From NCBI GenBank assembly GCA_900551745.1, contig URXA01000005.1, positions 17,722-81,721 on the forward strand: DNA of 64,000 nt, written 5' to 3'. This document shows positions 53,743-61,705 of this stretch, in pieces. The notes under the pieces are model-generated. The model was not told where the DNA came from. It saw only the letters and a program-made list of their open reading frames with translations, and made no database searches. The stretch comes from an uncultured Phascolarctobacterium sp. Its GTDB lineage: Bacteria; Bacillota; Negativicutes; Acidaminococcales; Acidaminococcaceae. Position numbers and translations under genes: made by a program. How positions within the stretch are numbered: position 1 is the first letter of the stretch; every line of letters begins with the position of its first letter.

Positions 53743-55083
53743 ATGGCTCGTTTGTTTGGTACGGATGGTGTGCGCGGAGTCGCTAATGTTGAATTGACGC
53801 CGGAGCTCGCTTTTAAATTAGGCCGCGCTGCGGCAACTTATTTTGGCAGGGAAACTACTACGCCGAAAATTATTATTGGCCGTGATACGCGTTTATCTGG
53901 CACTATGCTGGAAGCTGCTTTGGCAGCTGGAATCTGCTCTGCAGGTGGTAACGCGCATCTTTTAGGCGTTATGCCTACTCCGGCAGTATCGTTTTTGACC
54001 CCGGAAGTGAAGGCTAAGGCCGGAGTCGTTATTTCTGCTTCACACAATCCTTTTGAAGATAACGGCATTAAATTTTTCTCTAAAACCGGGCATAAACTGC
54101 CAGATGCAGTAGAGGATGAAATTGCTGAACTGGTAAGTTTGCCTGTAGAATGCAGTAAAAATCCCAGTGGTTCTTCTGTAGGGCAGGTTATTGTGGAAGA
54201 AGGGCTTGATAAGCTGTATATCGATCATGTTATTGCAGCGGCTCCATGTAAACTTAATGGACTGAAGGTTGTCATGGATTGTTCTAACGGTGCTAACAGT
54301 GTCATTGCTCCTGTTATTTTACGTTCTTTAGGCGTTGAGGTTGTGACGATTTTTAATCAGCCCAATGGTATTAACATCAATAATGGCTGTGGATCCACGC
54401 ATCTTGAAGCATTACAGGCTAAAGTGCTGGAAGTTGGGGCTGATGTCGGTATCGCCAACGACGGCGATGCAGATCGTTGTTTAGTTGTAGATGAAAAAGG
54501 GGAAGCTCTTGACGGTGATCAGATGATGTTGATTTGCGCACTGGAACTGATGAAAAAGAAACAGCTGAAAGATAATGTGCTCGTTACAACTGTTATGAGT
54601 AATGTCGGGCTGCACCAGGCTATGAAAAAATATGGAGGCTCCTGTGTGAAAACAGCTGTTGGCGATCGTTATGTGTTGGAAGAAATGCTGAAAAATGGGT
54701 ATAATCTGGGCGGAGAACAGTCCGGGCATATTATTTTTTCAAAATTTGCAAAAACTGGTGATGGTATTTTAACAGCTGTACAGCTTCTTGGAGCGCTGGT
54801 TCAAAATAATAAACGTCTCTCGGAAATGGGAGCGATGATGACAAAATATCCTCAGATTCTACTTAATGTGCGTGTTGCTGACAAACATGGCTGGGAAGAA
54901 AAAGAAGCTATAAAGAATGTTGTAAAAAAATATCAGGAAGAGCTTGGTGACAACGGTCAGATTTTAGTGCGGGCATCTGGTACCGAACCATTGATCCGTA
55001 TTATGGCTGAAGGGCCACAGCAAGAACGCTTAGAAGAGATAGCAAGCGCTATCGCCGAAGTTGTCAACAGCGAACTGGGATAA
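53743..55083 (+). CDS. glmM: Phosphoglucosamine mutase
   Basis: A 446-residue enzyme converting glucosamine 6-phosphate to the 1-phosphate for UDP-GlcNAc and peptidoglycan. RLFGTDGVRGVAN starts the protein; the phosphoserine loop is VVISASHNPFEDNGIKFFS, the Mg loop NDGDADRCL, and the phosphate-binding loop RASGTEPLIRIM. The ATG at 53743 has a GGAGG site. GlmM is known to bind and restrain CdaA, and their genes are neighbours here. GlmS, the enzyme before it in the pathway, is encoded next but under separate ribozyme control. Confidence 0.95.
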   Translation: MARLFGTDGVRGVANVELTPELAFKLGRAAATYFGRETTTPKIIIGRDTRLSGTMLEAALAAGICSAGGNAHLLGVMPTPAVSFLTPEVKAKAGVVISASHNPFEDNGIKFFSKTGHKLPDAVEDEIAELVSLPVECSKNPSGSSVGQVIVEEGLDKLYIDHVIAAAPCKLNGLKVVMDCSNGANSVIAPVILRSLGVEVVTIFNQPNGININNGCGSTHLEALQAKVLEVGADVGIANDGDADRCLVVDEKGEALDGDQMMLICALELMKKKQLKDNVLVTTVMSNVGLHQAMKKYGGSCVKTAVGDRYVLEEMLKNGYNLGGEQSGHIIFSKFAKTGDGILTAVQLLGALVQNNKRLSEMGAMMTKYPQILLNVRVADKHGWEEKEAIKNVVKKYQEELGDNGQILVRASGTEPLIRIMAEGPQQERLEEIASAIAEVVNSELG

Positions 55084-55206
55084 CTGGTCAGCATTGACCT
55101 AAGAGTCAAAATATAGTACAATAACAGTGGTTACAAGGACGTGCCGCGTGGGACAAGCCAAGCCTGCGCGGCATGTTGTGTGCTCAGCATACACTTGTTG
55201 CCATAA
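55084..55206 (+). promoter_or_regulatory. Leader upstream of the glmS ribozyme
   Basis: 123 bases holding two hairpins before the ribozyme cleavage site: GTGCCGCG/CGCGGCAT (55141-55175) and GTGTGCT/AGCATACAC (55178-55193). After self-cleavage this part would be released as a structured 5' fragment. The glmS promoter is probably near 55110-55130, but no clear boxes are seen. Confidence 0.5.
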
Positions 55207-55335
55207 GCGCAAGTGCCGCCTTTGGCGGCAGACGAGGGAGAGGTTTATCGATCAGTCAGCGGGTACCTCTCGGCCAGCTGCAGGCCGTAAGCAGACTACA
55301 AATCCCGGCGGTAACGGCGGTGACAAAATGTCTGT
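55207..55335 (+). ncRNA. glmS ribozyme (GlcN6P-activated)
   Basis: Self-cleaving riboswitch in the glmS leader. The core reads GACGAGGGAGAGGTTTATCGA, then CGGGTACCTCTCGG, then GGCCGTAAG, in the order of known glmS ribozymes. Cleavage is expected between A55206 and G55207 in AA|GCGC. P1/P2 form through CCGCC/GGCGG, P3 through CGGCC/GGCCG, and P4 through CAGAC (55292-55296) and GTCTG (55330-55334). Glucosamine 6-phosphate acts as cofactor; the cleaved mRNA is degraded, giving feedback on GlmS. Confidence 0.93.
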
Positions 55336-55372
55336 GGCAGAATTGGCAATATACATTTAGGAGGATACAACT

Positions 55373-57202
55373 ATGTGTGGTATCGTTGGTTATATTGGTA
55401 ATAACCAAGCAGCGCCGTTTTTACTGGACGGCATGAGCAAGCTTGAGTACCGCGGTTATGATTCCGCTGGTATCGCTGTTTATGAAAAAGGTAAGATCAC
55501 TGTTGAGAAATGTGTAGGCCGTCTTGATTCTTTGCGTCAAAAATTGGATGGACATATGCCTGAAGGTACCATGGGTATAGGACATACCCGTTGGGCTACG
55601 CATGGCCGTCCGTCCGACCGTAATTCTCACCCGCACACTGATCCCAGCGGCGAGTTTGTTGTTGTGCATAATGGTATTATTGAAAATTATCTGGTTCTGA
55701 AGGAAGATTTGATTGCCAAAGGGCACAAATTTGTTTCTGAAACAGATACTGAAGTTGTGGCGCATTTAATGGCTGCATACTATGACGGAGACTTTGAAGA
55801 AACTGTAAAAAGAGTTTTGCGTGTTATTGAAGGATCCTATTCGCTGGTGTTTATGTGTGCCAAAGAACCGGAGAAAATAATTTGTACAAAAAAAGATAAT
55901 CCTTTAGTCATTGGACTTGGCGAAGGCGAAAACTTCATTGCTTCCGATATACCGGCTATTATTGCTAAGACACGCCGTACTTTTATTATGAGTGATGGTG
56001 AAATTGCTACTGTAACCAAAGATAGCGTTTGGGTACAGGATATAAATGGAACACCAATCAGTAAAAAGGTTTTTGAAGTAAATTGGAATGCCGAGGCTGC
56101 TGAAAAAGGCGGTTTTGAACATTTTATGCTCAAAGAAATTTACGAACAACCAAAATCCATCCGCGATACAATGACCGGGCGCGTACCGAAAGATTCTCAC
56201 GGAATTGAATTTTCTGAACTTGGCTGGACAGAAGAAGAAATGACAGGTATCAATAAGATTTTTATTGTTGCCTGTGGTACTGCTTATCATGCTGGTATTG
56301 TTGGAAAATACTATTTGGAACAGCTGGCACGTATTCCGGTAGAAGTGGATATTGCCAGTGAATTCCGTTATCGCAGTCCTTTAGTTGATGGCAATAGTTT
56401 GACAATAGTTATCAGCCAGTCAGGTGAAACCAGCGATACTTTGGCTGCTTTGAAAGAGGCTAAGCGCCTTGGTTCCCGTACTTTGGCGGTTACAAATGTG
56501 GTAGGTTCTTCTATTTCTCGAGAAGCTGATCAGGTTGTTTATACTTATGCTGGCCCAGAAATTGCTGTAGCTTCTACTAAAGCTTATACTACACAACTTT
56601 TAGTAATGCTGATGCTTGCTATTTATGTTGGCCGTTTGCGCGGTACTTTAGATATTGCTAAGGCACATAAGCTTGTGGAAGGGTTGCACGATATTCCTGA
56701 GCAAATTCATAAGCTGCTGGAAAATGTAGATCAGATTAAAGTTTTTGCGACCCGTTATGGCAGCAGCGAAGATGCATTTTTCCTGGGACGCAGCCTTGAT
56801 TATGCTGTTGCACTGGAAGGGGCTTTGAAGCTCAAGGAAATATCTTATATCCATGCCGAGGCTTATGCAGCGGGAGAACTGAAACATGGTACTTTGGCTT
56901 TGATTGTTGAAGGTGTGCCGGTAATCGTTTTAGCTACACAGCCTGATGTTTATGATAAAACAGTCAGCAATCTGCAGGAAGTAAAAGCGCGTGAAGCAAT
57001 GGTCATCGCAATTGCTTTTGAAGGGGATGACAGTATTGCAAAATATGCTGATCATGTTATTTTCATTCCCAAAACAGATAAATATCTAGCTCCGTTGCTT
57101 GCTGTCCTACCTTTACAGTTGTTGGCTTATTATGCGGCCTTAACTCGTGGCTGTGATGTTGATAAGCCTAGGAATCTTGCTAAATCAGTAACAGTTGAAT
57201 AA
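55373..57202 (+). CDS. glmS: Glucosamine-fructose-6-phosphate aminotransferase (isomerising)
   Basis: A 609-residue enzyme making glucosamine 6-phosphate from fructose 6-phosphate and glutamine. The N-terminal glutaminase starts MCGIVGYIG with Cys2 as nucleophile and has GHTRWATHGRPSDRNSHPH. Two SIS isomerase domains follow (ACGTAYHAG, SQSGETSDTLAAL, then LGRSLDYAVALEGALKLKEIS), ending in KSVTVE as in all GlmS. AGGAGG precedes the ATG. Expression is controlled by the ribozyme directly upstream. Confidence 0.97.
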   Translation: MCGIVGYIGNNQAAPFLLDGMSKLEYRGYDSAGIAVYEKGKITVEKCVGRLDSLRQKLDGHMPEGTMGIGHTRWATHGRPSDRNSHPHTDPSGEFVVVHNGIIENYLVLKEDLIAKGHKFVSETDTEVVAHLMAAYYDGDFEETVKRVLRVIEGSYSLVFMCAKEPEKIICTKKDNPLVIGLGEGENFIASDIPAIIAKTRRTFIMSDGEIATVTKDSVWVQDINGTPISKKVFEVNWNAEAAEKGGFEHFMLKEIYEQPKSIRDTMTGRVPKDSHGIEFSELGWTEEEMTGINKIFIVACGTAYHAGIVGKYYLEQLARIPVEVDIASEFRYRSPLVDGNSLTIVISQSGETSDTLAALKEAKRLGSRTLAVTNVVGSSISREADQVVYTYAGPEIAVASTKAYTTQLLVMLMLAIYVGRLRGTLDIAKAHKLVEGLHDIPEQIHKLLENVDQIKVFATRYGSSEDAFFLGRSLDYAVALEGALKLKEISYIHAEAYAAGELKHGTLALIVEGVPVIVLATQPDVYDKTVSNLQEVKAREAMVIAIAFEGDDSIAKYADHVIFIPKTDKYLAPLLAVLPLQLLAYYAALTRGCDVDKPRNLAKSVTVE

Positions 57203-57207
57203 AAATA

Positions 57208-57241
57208 ACGCCTGCCGGAATTCTTAGGCAGGCGTCTTTTT
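57208..57241 (+). terminator. Terminator of glmS
   Basis: 9-bp stem ACGCCTGCC/GGCAGGCGT with a 10-nt loop and a CTTTTT tail. Confidence 0.88.
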
Positions 57242-57340
57242 ATGATACGTCTTAAAAGTTATTTTGGTAGAGTTGGCTAATTGTGCGAAAAATATGCTAT
57301 AATAGCGGTAACAATAATTATTATCGAAAAGGAGTATTGT

Positions 57341-57742
57341 ATGAACAATTCTGTTGCTTTATTATATAATTTCAATGAAGAAAAATTAAAAATGATAAAA
57401 ATGGTCTGCATGATGATGCAGGTGAGAATTAAAGAAGTTGCAAGAGCAGAATATGAGCAGCCGCTTGGATCTTTATTGGGAATTTCTGGAATTGAAAAGA
57501 ACGGAGAGGTTTATCAGGGAGAAGGACTTCAGGAAGAAATGTTGGTGCTGCATGGATTTGACGGCGGCAAATTACAAAAATTTTTAATTGCTTTGCAGCG
57601 TGTTGGGGTAGGACGGATAGAGTTAAAGGCGATGATCACAGAAAATAATAAAAGTTGGAATGGCTTGGCTTTATATGAGGAACTTTGCCAGGAAAGAGAA
57701 GCTTTTAAGAAAATGGAAGCTGAAAGGCGTAATAAAGTATAA
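57341..57742 (+). CDS. DUF3783 family protein
   Basis: A 133-residue soluble protein of unknown function. NSVALLYNFNEEKLKMIK, VRIKEVARAEYEQPLGSLLGI, EEMLVLHGFDGGKLQKFL and LKAMITENNKSWNGLALYEEL follow the pattern of the small DUF3783 family found in anaerobic Firmicutes. I start at the ATG at 57341 with an AAAGGAG site; the longer ORF upstream is not protein-like. It stands alone between terminators, with a likely -10 TATAAT at 57298-57303. Confidence 0.75.
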   Translation: MNNSVALLYNFNEEKLKMIKMVCMMMQVRIKEVARAEYEQPLGSLLGISGIEKNGEVYQGEGLQEEMLVLHGFDGGKLQKFLIALQRVGVGRIELKAMITENNKSWNGLALYEELCQEREAFKKMEAERRNKV

Positions 57743-57745
57743 AAG

Positions 57746-57776
57746 AAAAACCGCGGTTTACCGCGGTTTTTCTTTT
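57746..57776. terminator. Terminator between DUF3783 and EamA genes
   Basis: 11-bp perfect stem AAAAACCGCGG/CCGCGGTTTTT with a TTTA loop. The T run follows on the plus strand. The EamA gene ends inside it, so it may serve both directions. Confidence 0.88.
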
Positions 57777-58642
57777 TTTTCTAAAATATTTTCAGAAATT
57801 ATACAAGCTAAAATTATTACAGCTCCACTCATACCTGTAAAAGTTAATTTTTCATTAAGTAAAAAGTACGAGGCCGCAGCAGTTAAAATAGGTTGAGTAC
57901 ATTGCAGCATTGATACTAAGGAGGAAGATAAGAATTTTAAGGCGGCGTTTTGCAGAAAATAAGCCAGGCAGGTACATGTAATGGCCAGATAGATAACAAC
58001 AGCCCATGCTTCTGGTTGAATTTTAGTGATAGTGCTGATATCGTCGAATAATAAAGCGCCTGCGATGCTGATAACTGCTGTAATAAAGGTTTGAATAGCA
58101 GAAATAGTGATAGCATCTGTTGCTTTCAGAGATTTTTCTCCAAAGACCAGTGCGCCTGCGACGCTGATTGCTGTAAGCAATGCCCATAAATCTCCTTGGT
58201 TGAAAGAAAAAATTCCTCCATTACTACAAAGTAGATACATACCGAGAATGACCAATAGTTGTATAGGAAGATGTGAAAATTTATAAGGCCGCTGTAAGAC
58301 TATTATTGATAAAAGCGGTGCGAAAATTACTGATAGGGACATAATAAAGCCAACATTCGTTGCCGTAGTTCCTTCTAATGCCAGATTACATGAAATATAA
58401 GCTGAAGCCATGCATAATCCTGCTGGCAGATATTGGCATGCAGAAAGTGCCTGCAGCTGTTTCTTCAAGCGTGTTGCAAAGAAAATTGCGAAGAGAGAAA
58501 AAGCCAAACCAAAACGAAAGGCCAGACACCATAAAGGTGTGATACTGGCAAAAGCAATTTTAGTGAGTGGATTGCCTAAGCCGTATAGAAAACTTTGCAG
58601 CAATATGAAAATGATATATTTATTATGTGAATTGTTTATCAT
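57758..58642 (-). CDS. EamA/DMT-family transporter
   Basis: A 294-residue membrane protein with ten hydrophobic segments in two EamA repeats (five plus five): LGNPLTKIAFASITPLWCLAFRF at the start and LVSMLQCTQPILTAAASYFLL before the last helices. The family exports amino acids, nucleotide sugars or other metabolites; the substrate is not predictable. The ATG at 58642 has a GAGGGG site, 90 bases after the small ORF upstream, so it might be co-transcribed with that ORF. Confidence 0.88.
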   Translation of the reverse strand: MINNSHNKYIIFILLQSFLYGLGNPLTKIAFASITPLWCLAFRFGLAFSLFAIFFATRLKKQLQALSACQYLPAGLCMASAYISCNLALEGTTATNVGFIMSLSVIFAPLLSIIVLQRPYKFSHLPIQLLVILGMYLLCSNGGIFSFNQGDLWALLTAISVAGALVFGEKSLKATDAITISAIQTFITAVISIAGALLFDDISTITKIQPEAWAVVIYLAITCTCLAYFLQNAALKFLSSSLVSMLQCTQPILTAAASYFLLNEKLTFTGMSGAVIILACIISENILEKKEKPR

Positions 58643-58731
58643 CTTTCCCCTCAAATACAAATTGCAAAATAAAATACATTGTGGATTATATTTTAACAGC
58701 TAAATTCGACTAATGCAAACTGTTTTGTAAA

Positions 58732-58959
58732 TCAAAATAATCGTTTTGACAATAAAATGCGTTTTTTTGCTAGTGATGATTGAAACTCTACTTCTAATTT
58801 TTCAGTTGGATTGAGGCTAAGACGACTGATAATTTCAGCTAGTTTATTTTCTATAAGCAAAATATCTGCTGTTACTTCAGTATAATCAGTGTTTATTTGT
58901 TTATTTGAGTAGCCGTCATATAGCCCGGGAAAGAAGACAATAAAAACCTCCCGATTCAA
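58732..58959 (-). CDS. Small hypothetical protein, uncertain start
   Basis: An open frame of up to 75 codons downstream of a minus-strand terminator-like hairpin. The C-terminal ~60 residues look protein-like (an ILLIENKLAEIISRLSLN amphipathic helix, then SSLAKKRILLSKRLF), with normal codon use. The start is a problem: the first usable codon (TTG at 58959) lies inside the hairpin, and the good GGGAGG site would direct translation to an ATT codon five bases on. It may be a real small gene with a non-standard start, a remnant of a longer gene, or not translated. No family recognised; a Spo0E-like protein was considered but its SQxLD motif is absent. Confidence 0.35.
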   Translation of the reverse strand: MNREVFIVFFPGLYDGYSNKQINTDYTEVTADILLIENKLAEIISRLSLNPTEKLEVEFQSSLAKKRILLSKRLF

Positions 58960-58974
58960 GACAGAATGGGAGGT
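58942..58974 (-). terminator. Terminator/attenuator hairpin in the minus-strand leader
   Basis: On the minus strand: ACCTCCC (58974-58968), a 15-nt loop, GGGAGGT (58952-58946), then a T run. An upstream CAGAATGG (59019-59012) is complementary to CCATTCTG (58969-58962), which shares bases with this hairpin, so the two pairings exclude each other, as in attenuators. Confidence 0.65.
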
Positions 58975-59147
58975 GTAAAGGTAGACTTAGCCTCAAATCG
59001 CAGAAAACGATCCATTCTGCCTCACTGATAAAAGACAACACTTAATAAAGCTTTTTGCTTTAAGCTGTTTTTGTGTCTTTTTCAGATAAGGTGCAAAATG
59101 GGTCAGTTTTTCATTAGTTCAAGTGTCCTTTCAATATTCATAATTAT
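58942..59147 (-). ncRNA. Promoter-driven ~200-nt leader or small RNA
   Basis: A transcript predicted from the promoter at 59154-59182 to the hairpin at 58942-58974. Besides the terminator pairing it has a long irregular hairpin (about 59028-59091: CTGA..AAAGAC with GTC..TTTTATCAG, and inner AGCTT/AAGCT). It contains a possible 19-codon peptide with ATG at about 59013 after GAGG, ending in TGA just before the terminator stem. It matches no RNA class I know. It could be an attenuated leader for the small ORF and EamA gene, or an independent small RNA. Confidence 0.5.
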
Positions 59148-59153
59148 ATTTTT

Positions 59154-59182
59154 ATAGTATAGGATTATAAAATCTTTGTCAA
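59154..59182 (-). promoter_or_regulatory. Promoter of the minus-strand leader
   Basis: On the minus strand: -35 TTGACA (59182-59177), 17-bp spacer, -10 TACTAT (59159-59154). It begins right at the end of the radical SAM gene. Confidence 0.7.
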
Positions 59183-60079
59183 CTAAACTCCAGTTCCATC
59201 AAAGCTGGGAATAAAATCAGCGCTGGCAGCGGTATCTTCCTGAACAAATCCGTCTTCAATACCGGAATTGAAAAGGTATTGTTCAACTTTTTGATATTCT
59301 TCTGTTGTAACGGTACGGTTTATTTCAGGGTATTCAGCGGCTCGGCCGCAGGGAATATATTGATGCATCAGACTGAACAGGACTTGCCCTGACTCAAAAT
59401 TGTCAGCGACCCAGTCTATTACTCTTAGTGTATTTTCTAACATATTCGGTAACAGCAGATGCCTGATCATTACGCCGCTTTTTAACAAACCATTTTCATC
59501 GATTTGGTAGGGACCTATTTGTTTATACATGGTTTTTATGGCCGTTGTAGCAGTATTAAAATAATTAGGAGCATTACTGTATTTTATTGCTGCTAAATCG
59601 TCACTATATTTGAGATCCGGCAGCCATATTTGTATCTTATTTTTCAATCTGCGTATTGTATCGACAGTTTCAAAGCCACTGGTATTATAAACTACGGGGA
59701 CGGGTAATGATTCTTGGAGGCTTGCTATAATAGCTTCGGTGAAATGTGTTGCTGTAACTAAATTGATATTATGGGCCCCCTGTTCAATTAATTCAAAATA
59801 AATTTCTTTTAATCTTTCAACGGATATTTCCTGTCCTTTATTTAAACAACTGATTTCATAATTTTGGCAGAAGACACAATGTAAATTGCAACCACTGAAA
59901 AAAACAGTACCGGAACCTTTGGTGCCGCTTATGCATGGCTCTTCCCACATATGCAGTGCCGCACGGGCAACTATTGGTTGCATACCGCAGCCGCAGGAAC
60001 CGAAAATACCATTTGGACTGTTCATTGTTTCTGCCCTGTCAACTCCGCAGCGGTGTGGGCAGACGTAACAGTAAGTCAT
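59183..60079 (-). CDS. Radical SAM protein, COG1313/PflA-like
   Basis: A 298-residue radical S-adenosylmethionine protein. The N-terminus (MTYCYVCPHRCGVDR) carries a Cys cluster. The cluster-binding CX3CX2C motif is FSGCNLHCVFCQNYEIS. Blocks such as NLVTATHFTEAI, YNTSGFETVDTIRRL and WLPDLKYSD resemble the PflX/COG1313 branch of pyruvate formate-lyase-activating-enzyme homologues. The ATG at 60079 has an AGGAG site; a longer in-frame version starting at 60118 lacks one. No glycyl radical enzyme is nearby, so the target is unknown. Confidence 0.85.
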   Translation of the reverse strand: MTYCYVCPHRCGVDRAETMNSPNGIFGSCGCGMQPIVARAALHMWEEPCISGTKGSGTVFFSGCNLHCVFCQNYEISCLNKGQEISVERLKEIYFELIEQGAHNINLVTATHFTEAIIASLQESLPVPVVYNTSGFETVDTIRRLKNKIQIWLPDLKYSDDLAAIKYSNAPNYFNTATTAIKTMYKQIGPYQIDENGLLKSGVMIRHLLLPNMLENTLRVIDWVADNFESGQVLFSLMHQYIPCGRAAEYPEINRTVTTEEYQKVEQYLFNSGIEDGFVQEDTAASADFIPSFDGTGV

Positions 60080-60143
60080 TAAAACATCTCCTTTGGAGTA
60101 TTTTCTAAATTGTAGCATAGTTGTTCAAGAGATAAAAGGATAA

Positions 60144-60172
60144 TTGACAAAAAGACCGGCAAAAAGTATAAT
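60144..60172 (+). promoter_or_regulatory. Promoter of the ZTP riboswitch transcript
   Basis: Consensus boxes: TTGACA (60144-60149), 17-bp spacer, TATAAT (60167-60172). The transcript would start near 60179, just before the riboswitch. Confidence 0.88.
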
Positions 60173-60182
60173 CTAAAACAGA

Positions 60183-60254
60183 AGTAGGTCATATAACTGA
60201 CGGAAGTGGATTAACCACATGGAGTATGACCGGTGTTGCCGACCGTCTGGGCGT
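60183..60254 (+). promoter_or_regulatory. ZTP/ZMP (pfl) riboswitch
   Basis: Aptamer for the AICAR ribonucleotide (ZMP/ZTP). GGTCATATAACTGACGGAAG, the GTGG-ATTAA-CCAC hairpin, ATGGAGTATGACC, and then the separate GCCGACCGTCTGGGC element match the two-part pfl motif with its pseudoknot. It lies upstream of AICAR formyltransferase, the enzyme that consumes ZMP. Ligand binding should keep the 3' element out of the terminator and switch the gene on. Confidence 0.92.
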
Positions 60255-60280
60255 TTGACCCCAGAAGTGTCGGTTTTTTT
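60238..60280 (+). terminator. Expression-platform terminator of the ZTP riboswitch
   Basis: GCCGAC pairs with GTCGG and CTGGG with CCCAG, followed by T7. Its 5' arm is the conserved 3' element of the aptamer, so terminator and ligand-bound pseudoknot are mutually exclusive. Confidence 0.88.
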
Positions 60281-60304
60281 ATATATTTTTAAGGAGGAAT
60301 AGTC

Positions 60305-61477
60305 GTGAAAGAGCTGCAATTGAAGTATGGCTGTAATCCAAATCAAAGTAAGGCACGTATTTATAGTAAAATAGGTGAACTGCCAATTGAGGTTTTGAAC
60401 GGACGCCCCGGTTATATCAATTTTCTGGACGCATTTAACAGCTGGCAGTTAGTAAAAGAATTAAAAGAAGCTACCGGTCTGCCTGCAGCAGCATCTTTTA
60501 AACACGTAAGTCCCGCCGGTGCTGCCGTTGGATTACCGATGAGCGATGTACTGAAAAAAATATATTATGTTGACGATTTAGAGTTGACTCCGTTAGCCAC
60601 TGCTTATGCCAGGGCTCGGGGTGCTGACCGTATGTCATCTTACGGAGACTTTGTCGCTTTATCAGACGTCTGTGACAAGGAAACAGCGGCTATGCTGGCT
60701 CGAGAAGTTTCAGATGGTGTTATTGCACCCGGTTATACAGAGGAAGCCTTGGAAATTTTGAAAACTAAACGTAAGGGTACCTATAATGTTATTAAAATCG
60801 ATCCGTCGTATATTCCAGATGTACAGGAAACGAAAGACGTATTCGGCATAACGTTTGAACAAGATCGTAATGAAGTTAAAATTACGGCAGAGCTGCTGGT
60901 AAATCGTCCAACTGTTAATAAAGAAATTCCTGCGGGAGCAGTACGTGATCTTCTGATTGCGTTGATTACTTTAAAGTATACGCAATCGAATTCCGTCTGC
61001 TATGTTAAAGAGGGACAGGCAATTGGTATTGGTGCGGGGCAACAGTCTCGCGTTCATTGCACAAGGCTTGCCGGCAATAAAGCTGATAACTGGTGGCTGC
61101 GTCAGAATCCCAGGGTTTTAGAACTGCCTTTCAAGGACAGTATTCGGCGTCCTGATCGTGATAATACTATCGACGTGTATATTTCTGACGATTATGAAGA
61201 TGTACTGACAGATGGCATTTGGGAACAGTTCTTTACTGAAAAACCAGCTCCTTTGACACGCGAGGATAAAAAAGAGTGGCTTCATAAGCTGCACGGAGTT
61301 GCTCTTGGCAGTGATGCCTTTTTTCCGTTTGGTGACAACATTGAACGCGCTCACCGCAGCGGTGTAGATTATATTGCTCAGGCAGGCGGCAGTATCCGTG
61401 ATGATAATGTTATTGAAACCTGTGATAAATATAATATTGCAATGGCATTTACTGGGTTGCGTTTGTTCCATCATTAA
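60305..61477 (+). CDS. AICAR formyltransferase (PurH C-terminal type), stand-alone
   Basis: A 390-residue phosphoribosylaminoimidazolecarboxamide formyltransferase without the N-terminal IMP cyclohydrolase domain of usual PurH (about 510 residues). LKYGCNPNQSKARIY at the start, AAASFKHVSPAGAAVG (catalytic Lys-His), KYTQSNSVCYVKEGQAIGIG, GQQSRVHCTRLAGNKAD and SDAFFPFGDNIERAHRSGV are family blocks. It formylates AICAR (ZMP) with 10-formyl-THF. The start is GTG at 60305 after AAGGAGGA. A separate cyclohydrolase must be encoded elsewhere. Controlled by the ZTP riboswitch just upstream. Confidence 0.93.
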   Translation: MKELQLKYGCNPNQSKARIYSKIGELPIEVLNGRPGYINFLDAFNSWQLVKELKEATGLPAAASFKHVSPAGAAVGLPMSDVLKKIYYVDDLELTPLATAYARARGADRMSSYGDFVALSDVCDKETAAMLAREVSDGVIAPGYTEEALEILKTKRKGTYNVIKIDPSYIPDVQETKDVFGITFEQDRNEVKITAELLVNRPTVNKEIPAGAVRDLLIALITLKYTQSNSVCYVKEGQAIGIGAGQQSRVHCTRLAGNKADNWWLRQNPRVLELPFKDSIRRPDRDNTIDVYISDDYEDVLTDGIWEQFFTEKPAPLTREDKKEWLHKLHGVALGSDAFFPFGDNIERAHRSGVDYIAQAGGSIRDDNVIETCDKYNIAMAFTGLRLFHH

Positions 61478-61483
61478 TAACTT

Positions 61484-61513
61484 TCCGCCAAAGAAAACTT
61501 TGGCGGATTTTTT
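61484..61513 (+). terminator. Terminator after AICAR formyltransferase
   Basis: 10-bp perfect stem TCCGCCAAAG/CTTTGGCGGA, AAAA loop, T7 run. Confidence 0.92.
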
Positions 61514-61606
61514 TGAACAAAAATGACTGACAAGTCAGTTTTGCGGGCGTTGGAAGCTGTTGTGGTATTTTTTTTACATAAATCGCATAAAATTGTCTGA
61601 AAACTA

Positions 61607-61635
61607 TTGAGTTAGTAAATTTTTTGTGGTAAAAT
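61607..61635 (+). promoter_or_regulatory. Promoter of the thioesterase/acyl-CoA dehydrogenase unit
   Basis: -35 TTGAGT (61607-61612), 17-bp spacer, -10 TAAAAT (61630-61635), 70 bases before the hotdog gene. Confidence 0.65.
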
Positions 61636-61705
61636 ACACAAGGTATAATGTCCAAAATATGTTTATGTTTTAGTAAGATTGTGGCAAGTAGGAGATGAGT
61701 AGTTC

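Noticed and set aside
58732..58959. Spo0E-like aspartyl phosphatase
   Set aside because: Size and helix fit loosely, but the SQxLD signature is missing.
58975..59150. Insertion-sequence remnant
   Set aside because: No terminal inverted repeats, target duplication or transposase motif could be seen. The promoter and fold give a better explanation.
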